Of a stretch of 64,000 nucleotides of DNA, positions 30,969-41,094 are shown in pieces (position 1 is the first letter of the stretch; each line of letters starts with the position of its first letter). The position numbers and the translations under genes are program-made. The notes under the pieces are model-generated. The model was not told the DNA's origin and did no database searches. It saw only the letters and a list, made by a program, of their open reading frames with translations. This stretch comes from Agapetus fuscipes (lineage: Eukaryota > Arthropoda > Insecta > Trichoptera > Glossosomatidae), in the NCBI GenBank assembly GCA_951799405.1, contig OX637363.1, forward strand, positions 3,410,001 to 3,474,000, given 5' to 3'.

Positions 30969-31215
30969 ATATAATCTAATCTAAGTTGCAAAGATATGTT
31001 ACATTGGTGATTCCATTAAATGCATTCTCACAACCAGACACGTACAAGTTCGCGCTTGCACATGCCTCACGTGAACCTACAACATAAAAACCAAATCTCA
31101 AATGGACATACACCCTGCAACTCTTGCCGTCCTTCCCTGAAACAGGGGTGATATTGGCAAAGTGAACTATTTTTACAGCATGGGTGGTCAGCCGCATACC
31201 AACCTATAAGTCAAG
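30969..31215 (-). repeat. RTE-A 3'-terminal unit, full
   Basis: TATAATCTAATCTAAGTTGC to CCAACCTATAAGTCAAGGG. Belongs to the GATTA-tailed subgroup. Confidence 0.85.
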
Positions 31216-31244
31216 GGACAAAGATCGGCGAAAGTTAGTGAGGT

Positions 31245-31390
31245 TGAGTATGTTTATTAGAGGCTTGGATTTTAATTTGTAAGTACACATGCAACATTTG
31301 TAAGCCCGAACTTACACATGCCTGTTTGCAGGCATGCATTTAAGATGAATTTTAAATGTTTATACATCCTTGCAACTAAGATTATAGAAT
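31245..31390 (+). repeat. RTE-A unit, 3' part
   Basis: GAGGCTTGGATTTTAATTTG to CCTTGCAACTAAGATTATAG. Confidence 0.65.
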
Positions 31391-31474
31391 TTAAATGTAG
31401 ATTGAAGAAACCTTTTTTTACATTATGGGCTGTCAGCTTGAAACAAAGCTACGTACATATTTGTTTAAATAAAA

Positions 31475-31560
31475 TAATCTATAATCTAAGTTGAAAATAT
31501 TTCATTAAAATTTTTGTTTCAAATCCGATGTTCACCCACAAGCGAACACTAATAATACTA
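31475..31560 (-). repeat. RTE-A unit, tail scrap
   Basis: ATCTATAATCTAAGTTGAAA with GTTCACCCACAAGCG; strongly diverged. Confidence 0.5.
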
Positions 31561-31561
31561 A

Positions 31562-31933
31562 ATTAAATTAAATAAACACATGAGTACTTACGAAAGCATG
31601 TTTTATTTTCATGAGTTTTATACTTCTTCTGTATATTCACAATGTTTAAATATTCTCTTTATATGTTTCTAAAATTATTTAAAAAAAATTAAGAAGCACC
31701 GAATTGATTGATTAATTTTTGCATTCTTATTTTTAGTTTAATAAAATATCGATGTTTGTATTTAGAAATGGGATAAAGCTTCACTGCGACGTCCTGTCTC
31801 GAAGACTGCCGAAACAGTCTGGCTGAAGAATGCTTCGTGCTTTCAAATTTATAGGCTTGTTGACTCTAGAGACGGATTTACAGTTGTCAAAATGAAAACA
31901 CGCACAGCATGGTGACAGTGCATTTTATTAGTA
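31562..31933. other. no feature recognised
   Basis: AT-rich, then GCGACGTCCTGTCTCGAAG near 31778, not matched to any element. Confidence 0.35.
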
Positions 31934-31934
31934 C

Positions 31935-32262
31935 TGCCGGTTGATAGCTCAGTTGGAAGAGTGCTTGCATTCCATGCCGTGAGCTCGGGCTCGAATCCCA
32001 CCGAGGGTGTCAGAAATCATTTCCCGTTTCGGTGTTTATTTCAAACCCTGAAATAAAACACAGGCAAGGTTTACTCAGCCTTCACAAGAAATGAGTACCA
32101 GCCCTCTTGAAAGCTGGGAAACCCCACTTCAACTGAAGTGGTTAGCGTAAGGCCGGCCCGCTTACCTGTAAAAATAAATAGGTTCAACTCGCCACATGCG
32201 ACCCCTTCGGGAATAACGCGGCAAGAAGTTACATTATATGTTTAGCTAAGTTGCAGTTGAAG
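31935..32262 (+). mobile_element. T2 SINE, full length
   Basis: From GCCGGTTGATAGCTCAGTTG through GGCTCGAATCCCACCGAGGG to AGTTACATTATATG. The tRNA-like head keeps the D-arm TAGCTCAGTTGG and a TψC-like arm. Confidence 0.85.
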
Positions 32263-32295
32263 TTGCATGTGATCACTATTATGAAATGAATATTT

Positions 32296-32385
32296 TTTTC
32301 TGATCTATAGCTTAGTTGTTAGAGTGCTTGCATTAAAAAGCAAAAGGCTGGGGTTCTAGTCCCGCTACGGTTGTCTGATTTGTTT
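32296..32385 (+). repeat. tRNA-like head fragment
   Basis: TCTATAGCTTAGTTGTTAGA, GTGCTTGCATT and GGGTTCTAGTCCCGC keep A- and B-box outlines, but there is no T2 body after TTGTCTGATTTG. Confidence 0.4.
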
Positions 32386-32437
32386 CCTTTTTAGCTATCT
32401 CAATAATTTATGACCTGCTTCCATAGAAACATGCTCT

Positions 32438-32688
32438 CATCTAATCTAAGTTGCAAATATATGTAACATTAAGGATTCATATTATGTGCATTTTCACAAG
32501 CAGACACGTATAAGTTTGCGCTTAAACATGCCGCATGTGGACTTACAATATAAAAACCCAAAATTTCAAATGAACATACACCCTGCAACTCTTGCCTACT
32601 TTCCCTGAAAAAGGGGTGACATTGGCAAAGTAAACCATTTTCTACAGCATGGGGGGTCAGACACATACCAACCTATCAGTGGAGGAAC
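32438..32688 (-). repeat. RTE-A 3'-terminal unit
   Basis: CTCATCTAATCTAAGTTGCA to CCAACCTATCAGTGGAGGA. Confidence 0.85.
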
Positions 32689-32737
32689 ATACACAACAAA
32701 TTTCATTTTTTAAAATAGAAAAATCATAAGAGTTTTA

Positions 32738-32900
32738 GGATTACACGGCCGGCTAATGATGCTGGAGTGATGTTTTCCGGGATCTGTTGCCGTGGTCTGT
32801 GGGAGCTGGAGCTTCCGGACGTTTCGCCCATTTCTACGATGGGCTTCTTCAGCGTGAAGTATGATGATGAAGATGATCGTGATGAGAACCGTGACTTCAC
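32738..32900 (-). repeat. Penelope-like terminal region with hammerhead-like motif
   Basis: Minus strand: GCTGAAGAAGCCCATCG, loop, AAATGGGCGAAACGTCC (32817-32852), then GAAGCTCCAGCTCCCACAG, CACGGCAACAGATCCCGG and GCCGGCCGTGTAATCC. Stem II GCCCAT/ATGGGC is perfect, and CTGAAGA and GAAAC sit where a hammerhead core needs them. Related pieces: 15080-15165 and 60850-61210. Confidence 0.65.
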
Positions 32901-32904
32901 AGGA

Positions 32905-33262
32905 AAAAGTACCTGAATTAGCCATAAACTTTTTTTCCAAGTTTTCTGTAATTTTAGGAATCGTATGTAAAGTATTTTTTGGATGTAATGTTGACGTTTT
33001 TAACATTGTACATTCTTCTTAAAGGGGTTGTATTATAATTGTATTCAAAATATTTAAATCCACAAATAATACCTGTACATATCATATGCATATTATGTAA
33101 AATTAGTTTCCTTTGTTGAAACTACTTATGAACTTTCTTTTGTAAGGGGGTACAAACATTAATGGTTGCTGACAAAGTTGCGACGTCACACGGCCGGGTA
33201 GCTAGGGAAAAGGAAAACTTAATTTTGTTATTGGTTCCCAAAAACTTAGTAATGTAGACCAT
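32905..33262. other. no gene; one GACGTCACACGGCC fragment
   Basis: AT-rich. GCGACGTCACACGGCCGGG near 33180 belongs to the scattered repeat also seen near 12550 and 42430. Confidence 0.35.
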
Positions 33263-33264
33263 AT

Positions 33265-33642
33265 AACAACTGGGTTCTGCTTTAGAATTGGCGCTTTGTA
33301 GTGACATCCAAGCATGCAAAAAGTTCGGTCGATAGCTTGTTGGCAGAATGCTTGCATTCCATGCCGAGAGCAAGAGTTCAATCCCCACTGAGGGTGTCAG
33401 AAATGATTTCCCGTTTCGGTGTTTATCTCAAACCAAAAATAAATACCTACCGTCCAAGCATACTCAGCCTTCCAAAGAAATGAGAACCAGCCCTCTCGAG
33501 AGCTGGGAAGTCCCCTCTTCAATTAAAGTGATTGCGAAAGTCTGGCCCCCTTACCAGTAAAAATAAATATGCCCCACTCGCCACATGCAACCCTTCTAAG
33601 AAAACTCGGCAAGAAGTTACATTTTATGTTTAACTTGATGAT
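33265..33642 (+). mobile_element. composite SINE: body end plus T2
   Basis: CAACTGGGTTCTGCTTTAGA (body) followed by T2 head GGTCGATAGCTTGTTGG, GAGTTCAATCCCCACTG and body to AAGTTACATTTTATG. Confidence 0.75.
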
Positions 33643-33649
33643 GATGATT

Positions 33650-33842
33650 TCATTATAGCGCCGTTTCGTGATGTAGTCACTCCAAGGGCGCTTGTGCAAA
33701 TGATGCCAGAAATTTGCTTGTCTTCAGTGGATTCCACGGAACTTTCCATGGTCCTCTAGCTCTCTCACATGATGTGGCAGGTGGTTCCAGGCCAGAGAAT
33801 CACCAACTGCAAATGCACGCTCTCCAAACATTGTGCTAACTT
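33650..33842 (-). mobile_element. L2-type LINE C-terminus and 3' end
   Basis: The minus strand encodes TMFGERAFAVGDSLAWNHLP, HHVRELEDHGKFRGI and ends in GGCGCTATAATGAAATC plus ATCATCATC. FG-RAF-V-W-LP is the common C-terminal signature of this group. Confidence 0.75.
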
Positions 33843-33924
33843 ACACAGCCTAAACAGCTTAGTATTAAATTGGGAATTAAAGATAAAATATTAGAGATTC
33901 TATAATCTTTAATAATAATTAATC

Positions 33925-34147
33925 TATAATCTAAGTTGCAGAGATTTAATAACTTTAAGACTCTTAAATGCAGGCCCACAAACAAACACGTGTAGTTCGC
34001 GCTTACAAATGCTAAATGTGTACTTACAAATAAAATCCAAACCTCAAACGAACATAAGCCCTGCAACTTTTGCCGACCTTCTACATTGGCAAAGTGAACC
34101 ATTTTTTACAGTATGGGTGGTCAGCCTCATACCAACCTATAAGTCAA
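33925..34147 (-). repeat. RTE-A unit, split by SINE
   Basis: AATCTATAATCTAAGTTGCA to CCAACCTATAAGTCAA, then a SINE, then CCTATAAGTCAAGGAA at 34535-34550. Confidence 0.8.
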
Positions 34148-34534
34148 CATTGGGCGCGGTCAGTGCTTGGATGGGTAACCGCTCAGGTACACCGCGTGTC
34201 GTTGGCATCTTGGACCGGTCCGTAGTCCGTAGTGGCAACACTTCGGACTCATAAATGGAAGGTTGTGGATTCGGATCCCGGCGGAGCACAAAAATATACC
34301 ATTTATATTTCGAATGTGCTCTTCGCTGGGTTGAAAAATTCATAAACCTTTACCAATGACCGGTCACCAAAAGTCCATCCAGCCTTACAGCAACTGGGTC
34401 TTACTTGAGTAATGACGCTTTGTAGCGACGACCAAGCTCGTACACCCCTGCGGCACTACAACAAGTGTCATAGACCCCTAGAGTCTTTAGAATCTAGGGA
34501 GTCTCCCGCACAGGATTTCTTAAAAAAAAAAAAA
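34148..34534 (+). mobile_element. SINE with partial 5S head, T1, body, poly-A tail; exact target duplication
   Basis: 5S-like part starts mid-gene (TTGGGCGCGGTCAGTGCTTG), then T1 with GGTTGTGGATTCGGATCCC, body, tail A and 13 A. CCTATAAGTCAA flanks it on both sides (34136-34147, 34535-34546). A clean, young insertion that defines both element boundaries. Confidence 0.9.
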
Positions 34535-34552
34535 CCTATAAGTCAAGGAATC

Positions 34553-34855
34553 GTGACACAATTCTCTGGCTTTACTGTCAACTTTTCCTTGAACAATCGA
34601 TTGCTCTATGGCCACATTTAGAACCAAAGTCCATAAAATTGGTGTACAAAGTTTTTTATGCAAATGTCCGACCTTGGTGATAGCGATCCTAATGCAGCCG
34701 GGTTGGATTTTTGCAAGTTGGTGTAATTGCGGCTTCAGACACGCGACTTGCATTTCCTACTGCAAAGATACAAGCTGGGTTATATTATAATATGGTGTAA
34801 CCATTATTGGAGTAATTCTAAAAGTTGCAATATTTAACAAAATTTAAAAAATAAC
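34553..34855. other. no feature recognised
   Basis: Non-repetitive sequence with a short open frame on each strand; no splice-bounded exon was convincing. Confidence 0.3.
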
Positions 34856-34857
34856 AT

Positions 34858-35460
34858 GAAAGACTGACGAAGAAAGTATATGCTGCAAGAATAGATGGAT
34901 GTCGTGGTAGAGGTAGACCGAGATAGGTATGGATGGATCAAATTTTTTAAATGGCGAATGAATGGGATATCCAGAGTCATAATAAAAAGAGAGCTTGTAT
35001 GAAAAAGGGTATGACTTTGGATGACATGAAAGAAGTATGTAAGGACAGAAAGAAATGGCGGTTGATCTGTAATCGTGGCGGTTAGGACTAAAGTTTTTTA
35101 AATTATAATTTTGTATTATGTTTTAGTTTTGATGTCCATACATAATATTATTGTTTGTTGATTTAAAAATTGAAATTTTTGTTTGCATGTTTCTTGACTT
35201 AGATATAGGTTGGTATGTGGCTGACCACCCATGCTGTAGAAAATGGTTCACTTTGCCAATGTCACTCCTCTTTCAGGGAAGGTCGACAAGAGTTGCAGGG
35301 TGTACCTATGTCCTGTGAGATTTGGGTTTTTATGTTGTAGATTCACATGCGGCATGTGCAAGCGCGAGCTTGTACGTGTCTGCTTGTGAGAATGCATATA
35401 ATGTGAATCCCTAATTTTACATATCTGTGCAACTTGGATAAGATTAGATTAGATTAATGC
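34858..35460 (+). mobile_element. RTE-A copy: decayed C-terminus plus 3' unit
   Basis: 34865-35084 encodes KVYAARIDGCRGRGRPR, then a stop, and MANEWDIQSHNKKRACMKKG, MKEVCKDRKKWRLICNRGG. The 3' unit follows at 35193-35460 (CTTGACTTAGATATAGGTTG to GATTAGATTAGATTA). One of the four places linking coding part and unit. Confidence 0.85.
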
Positions 35461-35473
35461 TACCTGAACCATC

Positions 35474-35716
35474 TGTACCTTTAGTACGAGTTGCAAAACT
35501 TGAGTAATGTAAAGTTTACGGCAATTATTAAAGAGTGATTTCCCCCAAAATCTGCCGTTTTTGTTTGTTTGAACTTGATTTTCTTCATCACTGTAACTCT
35601 TTTGCTAAGACCATAAAGTGTAAGAAACAAAAACGGCAGATTTTGGGAGAAATCCCTCTTTAATATTTTCCGTAAACTTTACTTTTCTCAAGTTTTGCAA
35701 CTCGTACTAAGGGTAC
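35474..35716. repeat. palindromic MITE (family M35), full length
   Basis: GTACCTTTAGTACGAGTTGC at left and GCAACTCGTACTAAGGGTAC at right; inside are AAAATCTGCCGTTTTTGTTT and its complement. The whole 243 bp is a hairpin. Copies: 41532-41773 and 54137-54378. Confidence 0.85.
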
Positions 35717-35974
35717 TGAAGACTGAACCCATGTTAAAGCACCGCATCGTTTGTTGAAAATGTTTGAGAGTATTTGGTTGCGAATTTCCCAGTGCATGTC
35801 TTTGTTTCTGTGTTAGCTAACAAAATACAGTAAATAGACAAAGCTGGCGGGCACGATGCTACTGGTGACCTTCCGATTATAATAAATACTTGCTGCACTT
35901 TTAACGGCTAAATACTTGTAAACTCACTTGTTAAAACGTCATCCTCGTTGTCACGACAACCCTGTGTGCGTCCT

Positions 35975-36026
35975 GACCTGGAAGGCTCATCACCACGGTA
36001 ATTTTTGCCTACCGAATATCGGTTAC
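35975..36026. repeat. M23.8 MITE fragment
   Basis: GGAAGGCTCATCACCACGGT, CCTACCGAATATCGGTTAC; about a quarter of the element. Confidence 0.6.
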
Positions 36027-36300
36027 ACTTTGGACTCGTAAATGGAAGGTTGTAACCATCGCCTTCCTCCTCCAGTCCCATACTCCTTCTGCAACGTAAT
36101 CTGGGTCTTCCCACTGCCCTGCGTTCCTTTGCATCTATCATTACAACTATCTTTTCCAGACTCCGATGCTCCATTCACTGAATGAGACCCAACCAATGCA
36201 GTCTGCTGACTTATATGACCACATAAACGTCTTGGGATAGGTCGTCTGGTGCAGAGTATCTTCTTCGTCATATCGCTCCCCCAGTTTTTGTTTGCTGTAT
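36027..36300 (-). pseudogene. LINE C-terminal remnant
   Basis: The minus strand encodes KKILCTRRPIPRR or, shifted, VSRLHWLGLIQ, then MEHRSLEKIVVMIDAKERRA, VGRPRLRCRRSM. Pattern RL-WLGH-RM-GRPR-W is the C-terminus of RTE/R4-like LINEs. A T1 SINE scrap (TTTGGACTCGTAAATGGAAG) joins it. Confidence 0.6.
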
Positions 36301-36527
36301 AGACCAATTATGTCAAATGTAACTTTTTAATGCAGTTGTCTTAAGAATCAAATTCTACACAATCTGAGCTAAGAAAAAACGTACAACTCGATAATGTAAG
36401 AGTTGTTTTAAATATTTTTTAAATCAATTTCCTGTTTTCATCAGACACATTGGTCCAGTACACATGCAAACATTGCTCATGTAAAATTAGCTTAATGGTC
36501 TATACGGCAAACAAGAACTAAGGCAGC
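36290..36527. repeat. M219 MITE, second copy (reversed)
   Basis: TTTGCTGTATAGACCAATTA to AAACAAGAACTAAGGCAGCG with the internal TCAAATTCTACACAATCTGA shared with 219-486 in reverse. Confidence 0.65.
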
Positions 36528-36725
36528 GATATGTTCCACTTCTTTATTGGGCCGTGGAGCAATAATTAATAACAAAATATTAGTTTAGTGACGCGGCTGT
36601 GTGATGTGTTATTTTTTTGTGTCCCATAATATAGTCCATCGGTCCTGACGTAAGCCTTCACAAGCAATTTTAACTTCACCTGAAACCAGATTGCTGGTTC
36701 TAGAATGTGTGTACGTATATTTGTA

Positions 36726-36892
36726 AGGCCAGTCGCATCACCACGGTAATTCTTACCTACCTACCGAATATCGGTAATATTTGTATGAAGACCTGTCAAA
36801 CCAAGATGGCTGCAAGTGAACAGATGATTAGTCTTCACATAAATATTACCGATATTCGGTAGGTAAGAATTACCGTGGTGATGAGACTTCCT
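36726..36892. repeat. M23.8 MITE, full length
   Basis: CAGTCGCATCACCACGGTAA to TTACCGTGGTGATGAGACTT, near-perfect hairpin. Confidence 0.85.
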
Positions 36893-36999
36893 CACCTGCT
36901 TCGTCAACACCTTTTTTCTCAATTCCAAACTCAATGTGCACGTCCAGGCATCTCAAACGGGTAGGTAGGTCTTTTTACTGAAAATGAGGATCTGTACTA

Positions 37000-37440
37000 T
37001 AACTGTAACTGTTACTCTGTCGCCATTACGCTATAAGTGGCCAGAGCCTGTGCAGAGCTGCCTTTATTTCTCCTATCCTGACATACCTCTTTCAATTCAT
37101 TCATATCCATCACCTTTTTCATGCATTTTCTTCTTGTACGCTCACTTTGTGTATCCCATTATTTCACAATCTCTTCAATCTGATCACTCCATACTTTTCT
37201 CGGTCGTCCCTTCCCTCTTTTTCCTTTCACACTTTCTTTGTATACATACTTTGTCAGTCTATCATCATTCATTCTTTCCACATGCCCAAACCATCTCATC
37301 ACATTATTTTGTACCTTAACTTTCACAAACTCTTTTAACTACATTCTTTCTTTATCTATTCATTCCTAACTCTATCCTTCAGAGTTTTTCCTCTCATGCT
37401 TCTCAAATGCTTCATTTACACCGGACATACTTTACTCATT
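37000..37440 (-). pseudogene. RTE-B reverse transcriptase C-terminus
   Basis: The minus strand encodes NNVMRWFGHVERMNDDRLTK, GKRGKGRPRKVWSD and CMKKVMDMNELKEVCQD-like sequence with frameshifts, then the 3' end with AGAGTAACAGTTACAGTTAT. Clearly another RTE family from RTE-A (GHVERMNDDRL versus GHLERMNEERM). Confidence 0.75.
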
Positions 37441-37771
37441 TTGCGAGAACACTATAAAAAAACATCAATTATTTTATTACTATAAATTTTAATTAAAAAA
37501 CTTTTATCAACTGGGTAATAAAAGGAACCTTTCACAAAAGCAATTTCCCTGTTTTTTTTAATGGCTGCGCTCATTTGCTTTATTTAAAAATGTCACTGAA
37601 AAAGGCGCGCAAAAAATGATTCGCCAACCTAATTTACAAAGTTGAAATAAAACCAGCATAAACATACGTTTTCTAAAATTGCAAAAAAGTTTTAAACAAA
37701 CAATTATTCATATGCATTAGATCAGTATAATACTTCTATTCGATATAAGTCTTTGGTCGAATTTCAAAGAA

Positions 37772-37935
37772 GGATTCCTTGACTTATAAGTTGGTATGAG
37801 GCTGACCACCCATACTGTAAAAAAATCACTTTGCCAATGTTACCCCTGTTACAGGGAAGGTCACCAAAAGCTGCAGGGTTAATGTTCACTTGAGGTTTGG
37901 ATTTCATTTGTAAGTACACATTCAGCATTAACTTT
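37772..37935 (+). repeat. RTE-A unit, 5' two thirds
   Basis: TTCCTTGACTTATAAGTTGG to GTAAGTACACATTCAGCATT; then abruptly the 126-bp monomer. Confidence 0.75.
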
Positions 37936-38040
37936 TTATGTGGTCTTGCAGTGACCAATTTTCGTCTCATAAGATAGGGTGTGAGTGAGTCTATCATGAC
38001 TAATTCTGAAGACATGGTTTCATCTTACTTGCCCTCTATT
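37936..38040 (-). repeat. single monomer of the 126-bp repeat
   Basis: Minus strand: CATGATAGACTCACTCACAC, CTTATGAGACGAAAATTGG, GCAAGACCACATAAAAAGTT. Matches the array at 41095-41515 at about four fifths of positions by eye. Confidence 0.6.
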
Positions 38041-38129
38041 TCACTGACTTTTATGCGGTCTTTTAGCTCGACGTTGACCAACCGTTGTCTCTATCATATT
38101 TCCTTAATTTTAAGTCAAGGGCTGCGTAT

Positions 38130-38492
38130 TTTTGAGTACCTAGTAGTATAAAGGCAGACTTCCCTTTCCCATGCATTTTAGAAAGGGAAACTCGTAGTAC
38201 GACTCTCATTCATCCCTTTGCAGTCGATCTCACAACTATGAGAACTTGGCGTTTTCATGACTCATTCCTTTGCCAAACTGCCCGTTTATGGAATGATCTA
38301 TCTGTATCTGTGTTCCGTACCCAATTTAATCCGTTTTTATTCAAAACTAACATCAATCACCACTTCCTTGCAGCGCCTCGCGACTGAAGCAGCAACACAA
38401 GCAACACCTCTGCGGCACCCTACCAGGGTGACATAGACCCTCAAGGCTTTCAAGAATTGGGGAGCCTCTCACACCGGATTCTTAACAAAAAA
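38130..38492 (+). mobile_element. LINE 3' part with poly-A end (likely partner of SINE tail A)
   Basis: The frame reads DSFLCQTARLWNDLSVSVFR, TQFNPFLFKTNINHHFLAAP and RD then stop: the common LINE C-terminus (TARLWN-LP-F-LFK). The 3' UTR continues ACACCTCTGCGGCACCCTAC, CATAGACCCTC, GGAGCCTCTCACACCGGATT, CTTAACAAAAAAG. SINE tail A (ACACCTCTGCGGCACTAC, CATAGACCCC, GGGAGTCTCCCGCACAGG, ATTTCTTAAAAA) is clearly the same sequence. Confidence 0.75.
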
Positions 38493-38734
38493 GACGTATT
38501 TCAAAGCCCGTTCTCATATTAAGGTACTACAGTACAATGTTTTTTAAGGCCGCATGATATGTTTGTGTGTTTTTGTCATCATTTCACTAAATGTTTAAAG
38601 TTAAAAACTTTAATAATTAGTAGTGAAAATATTCGTGCATTATCTATGAGACACATGCACTTTTTAGAACATGCAATCCTTTGAGAAAAAACTGTTATTT
38701 AAAGTTTATGCAAATTTCGTTTTTAATGAAAGGG
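38493..38734. other. no feature recognised
   Basis: AT-rich spacer. Confidence 0.35.
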
Positions 38735-39195
38735 GCTGTTCATATATTACGTCATTCGCATTAAGGGGGGGGGGGAGTCTGGTCTGCGAATGGTGGCAAA
38801 TGATGTACGAGTACCAAAAGTGACGTCGTTCTTGTAAATACCAATTTCTACAAAATATACAAAATATTATGTAAGTAATATAACTTTATTAATTATTAAG
38901 CTCATCCATTATTACAGCAAGAGGGGGGGAGGGGTCATTAGATAATGACTATGGCTGGTTTTAGTGTCGCGCTGACAGCATGCTGACCGTCAGCGCTGAC
39001 AGCCAAATATATGAACTTGTCGGGCTGACAGCTACGCGCTATTCTAAAACGCTTCCTACAAGTTCATATATTTTGAACGGTCAGCGCTGGCGGTCAGCGC
39101 GTTGTCAGCGCTAAAACCAGCCTATAGGATGATTGTAGGGGGGGGGGTCGAAAATCGGCCAAAATCGATGACGTAATTTATGGACGGCCCCAAAC
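38735..39195. repeat. MITE with TACGTCA-type ends (M13.8), second copy, interrupted
   Basis: GGGGCTGTTCATATATTACG to ATGACGTAATTTATGGACGG, CCC. Outside the insertion it is nearly identical to 13846-14287, including AAATGATGTACGAGTACCAA. Confidence 0.8.
38953..39122. repeat. 170-bp palindromic MITE nested in M13.8
   Basis: Ends GGCTGGTTTTAGTGTCGCGC and GTTGTCAGCGCTAAAACCAG, CC. TAT flanks both sides (38950-38952 and 39123-39125). A three-base duplication would suit the PIF/Harbinger group, but TAT is not its usual TWA, so the class stays open. Confidence 0.75.
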
Positions 39196-39663
39196 CCAAT
39201 TAGTCGTACCAAAAATATAGTTTCAACATTTTAATGTATTTATCTCTTCTGCACAATTCCATATTTTGAAGATCAGGATCGATCCTCATTATGAATTTTA
39301 ATCGAAACCCTTTAAGTGCTTCGGTAGCATTGATATTTTTCATTTAGAGACGGCGCACTTTCGCAAAGCGGTGGGTGCTTCACTCAGGGAGAAATGATTT
39401 CCTTTATTTTTAAAATTACATCATATTCTGTTTTGAGAGCAGTATTTTTTTCTTGTAATTAGTCACTTGTAATTAACATCTTGTAATTCTTTCCAGCTTC
39501 CTAAACTTGATATCCGTGGCAACATATAATTGCCCATGTTTTTTGTAATTGCTATTATTATATTTCTTATGTAACGCTGTTTGTTGTCCTATTAAAATAA
39601 AATAAACATCCTGAACTTATGAGCAACCCAAAAAATCCGGCTTTATTCAAAACACGCCAATTA

Positions 39664-39775
39664 CTCTCAGGGCCTGTGGCACCAAACTCCCATCAGACAA
39701 AAATCATAAATTGGTGCGATTTCTCCCAATAAAAAAAAAATTGGTTGCATAAACGTAAATCACTTGATGGCGCCT
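39664..39775. repeat. fragment of TTA-flanked MITE (family M53.6)
   Basis: TCAGGGCCTGTGGCACCAAA, CTCCCATCAGACAAAAATC and AAATTGGTTGCATAAACG match the left half of 53618-53864. Confidence 0.65.
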
Positions 39776-40262
39776 CCCCTTTCACACTGTTCATTCGGCG
39801 ACCAGGCAAAGTGGACGTACAAAGGCGCCAACCGGTCTGAAATCTGAAAAAATAAATGTACACTCTCGTAAAATACACTCTTAAATAAATAAATAGATAT
39901 ACACTTTTGAAGTTATTTTTATTTTGAAGTATAGTAGATTTTCAAAATGACAATGTACACCAATTTTATTAGTTTATCATACAATTAGTTTTTAAAGATT
40001 TAAGTTTTTTTTTTAATTTATCTACAATTACAAGGAATCAGTATGTTTATATATTTAGCTAATACTGCATTACATATTTACATGAATAATTTAGAAATAT
40101 ATAATAGTACATAATTTAAATACATTTTATATATTACCTGTAAAATATATTTTTTGTACTGGCAAAAATGTATAACTTATTTTTAATGTTAAAAATGTAA
40201 ATACATAAAAAAAATGTAAGGACGATTTATAGAGTGTTAACAAGATAAAACTCAGCTCAATT
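39776..40262. other. no gene seen; AT-rich
   Basis: A short segment on the minus strand (MNSVKGEAPSSDLRL) follows a TTTTTTCAG, but it overlaps repeat sequence and has no matching donor, so it is not called. The rest is very AT-rich. Confidence 0.35.
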
Positions 40263-40284
40263 TAGATTGTGTTTAAAATATACA

Positions 40285-40620
40285 AAATCTGAATTTAATT
40301 CTACACAAAACATTGCGCCACTATATACCACTATCTCCAAGATATGTGTGGTGGGCGCGGTAGGGGGTAGGCGGGGATCTCAGAGGTCTGCACGCAACGC
40401 TACCGCGAATAGGCTGAGATTTGTCACAGGTGTAATAAATCACGCCTTTTGCATTACTGGTCCTCTGTTGTGAAATATTTACAAGACGAGCTGAGAGTGG
40501 AAATGCTTTTTGGTCCAATTTCAAAGCGGATCTGTTTAAGAGATGCTATTTCTCTGCAGTACCCTTCTTGTGAATTCGCATAAGGGAATAATATGAAAAA
40601 AATGCAGTATTATTATTAAA
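40285..40620 (+). mobile_element. L2-type LINE C-terminus with (ATT)n end
   Basis: FNSTQNIAPLYTTISKIC, then RSARNATANRLRFVTGVI, AFCITGPLL and TTCAAAGCGGATCTG: remnants of the region after the thumb, ending in AGTATTATTATTA. Similar to 6315-6915. Confidence 0.7.
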
Positions 40621-40846
40621 CGAGGCTGACAATCAATATTGTAAAAATTGATTCACTCTACCAATGCCACCCTGTTTCGGGGAATGGCTGTGAAAGTTGC
40701 CAGGTTTATTTTCATTTGAGAATTGGTTTTTATTTTGTACCTACGCATACAGCATGTGTAAGCGTATACTTGCACATGCCTGTTATATGGGAATGCATTT
40801 TACATCAATTTATATGTTAGTGCAACTTAAGATTATAGATTAACAT
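40620..40846 (+). repeat. RTE-A-related unit, diverged
   Basis: CGAGGCTGACAATCAATATT to CAACTTAAGATTATAGATTA. Ends in the AGATTATAG-type tail. Confidence 0.65.
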
Positions 40847-40849
40847 GCC

Positions 40850-40962
40850 GCATACGGTTTGTAAGCTAGCAAGCTCGTAGAGGGCTCTTGAGGTGTGATT
40901 CACACAAAAACAGCGCTCACCAAATAAACCGTCCTTATATTATTCTTCATTTAACTGAATAA
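40850..40962 (+). mobile_element. SINE 3' end with L2 tail
   Basis: AGCAAGCTCGTAGAGGGCTC, TTGAGGTGTGATTCACAC, AAACAGCGCTCACC and a TTATATTATTC end. Confidence 0.7.
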
Positions 40963-41094
40963 GTACCGTACTACTTAATAAACACCGTAAATTAAAATAT
41001 TGCCAATTTTTGCGAGTACAAAAAATAATTATAAATAATATAGTAAATCTATGTATCTAAATTCTAACAGGTACAATATTTCACTAATTAAATA

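Noticed and set aside
39776..39850. First coding exon of the TTLL2-like gene (MNSVKGEAPSSDLRL)
   Set aside because: Lies within or beside a MITE fragment, lacks a donor in the right phase and shows no conserved residues.
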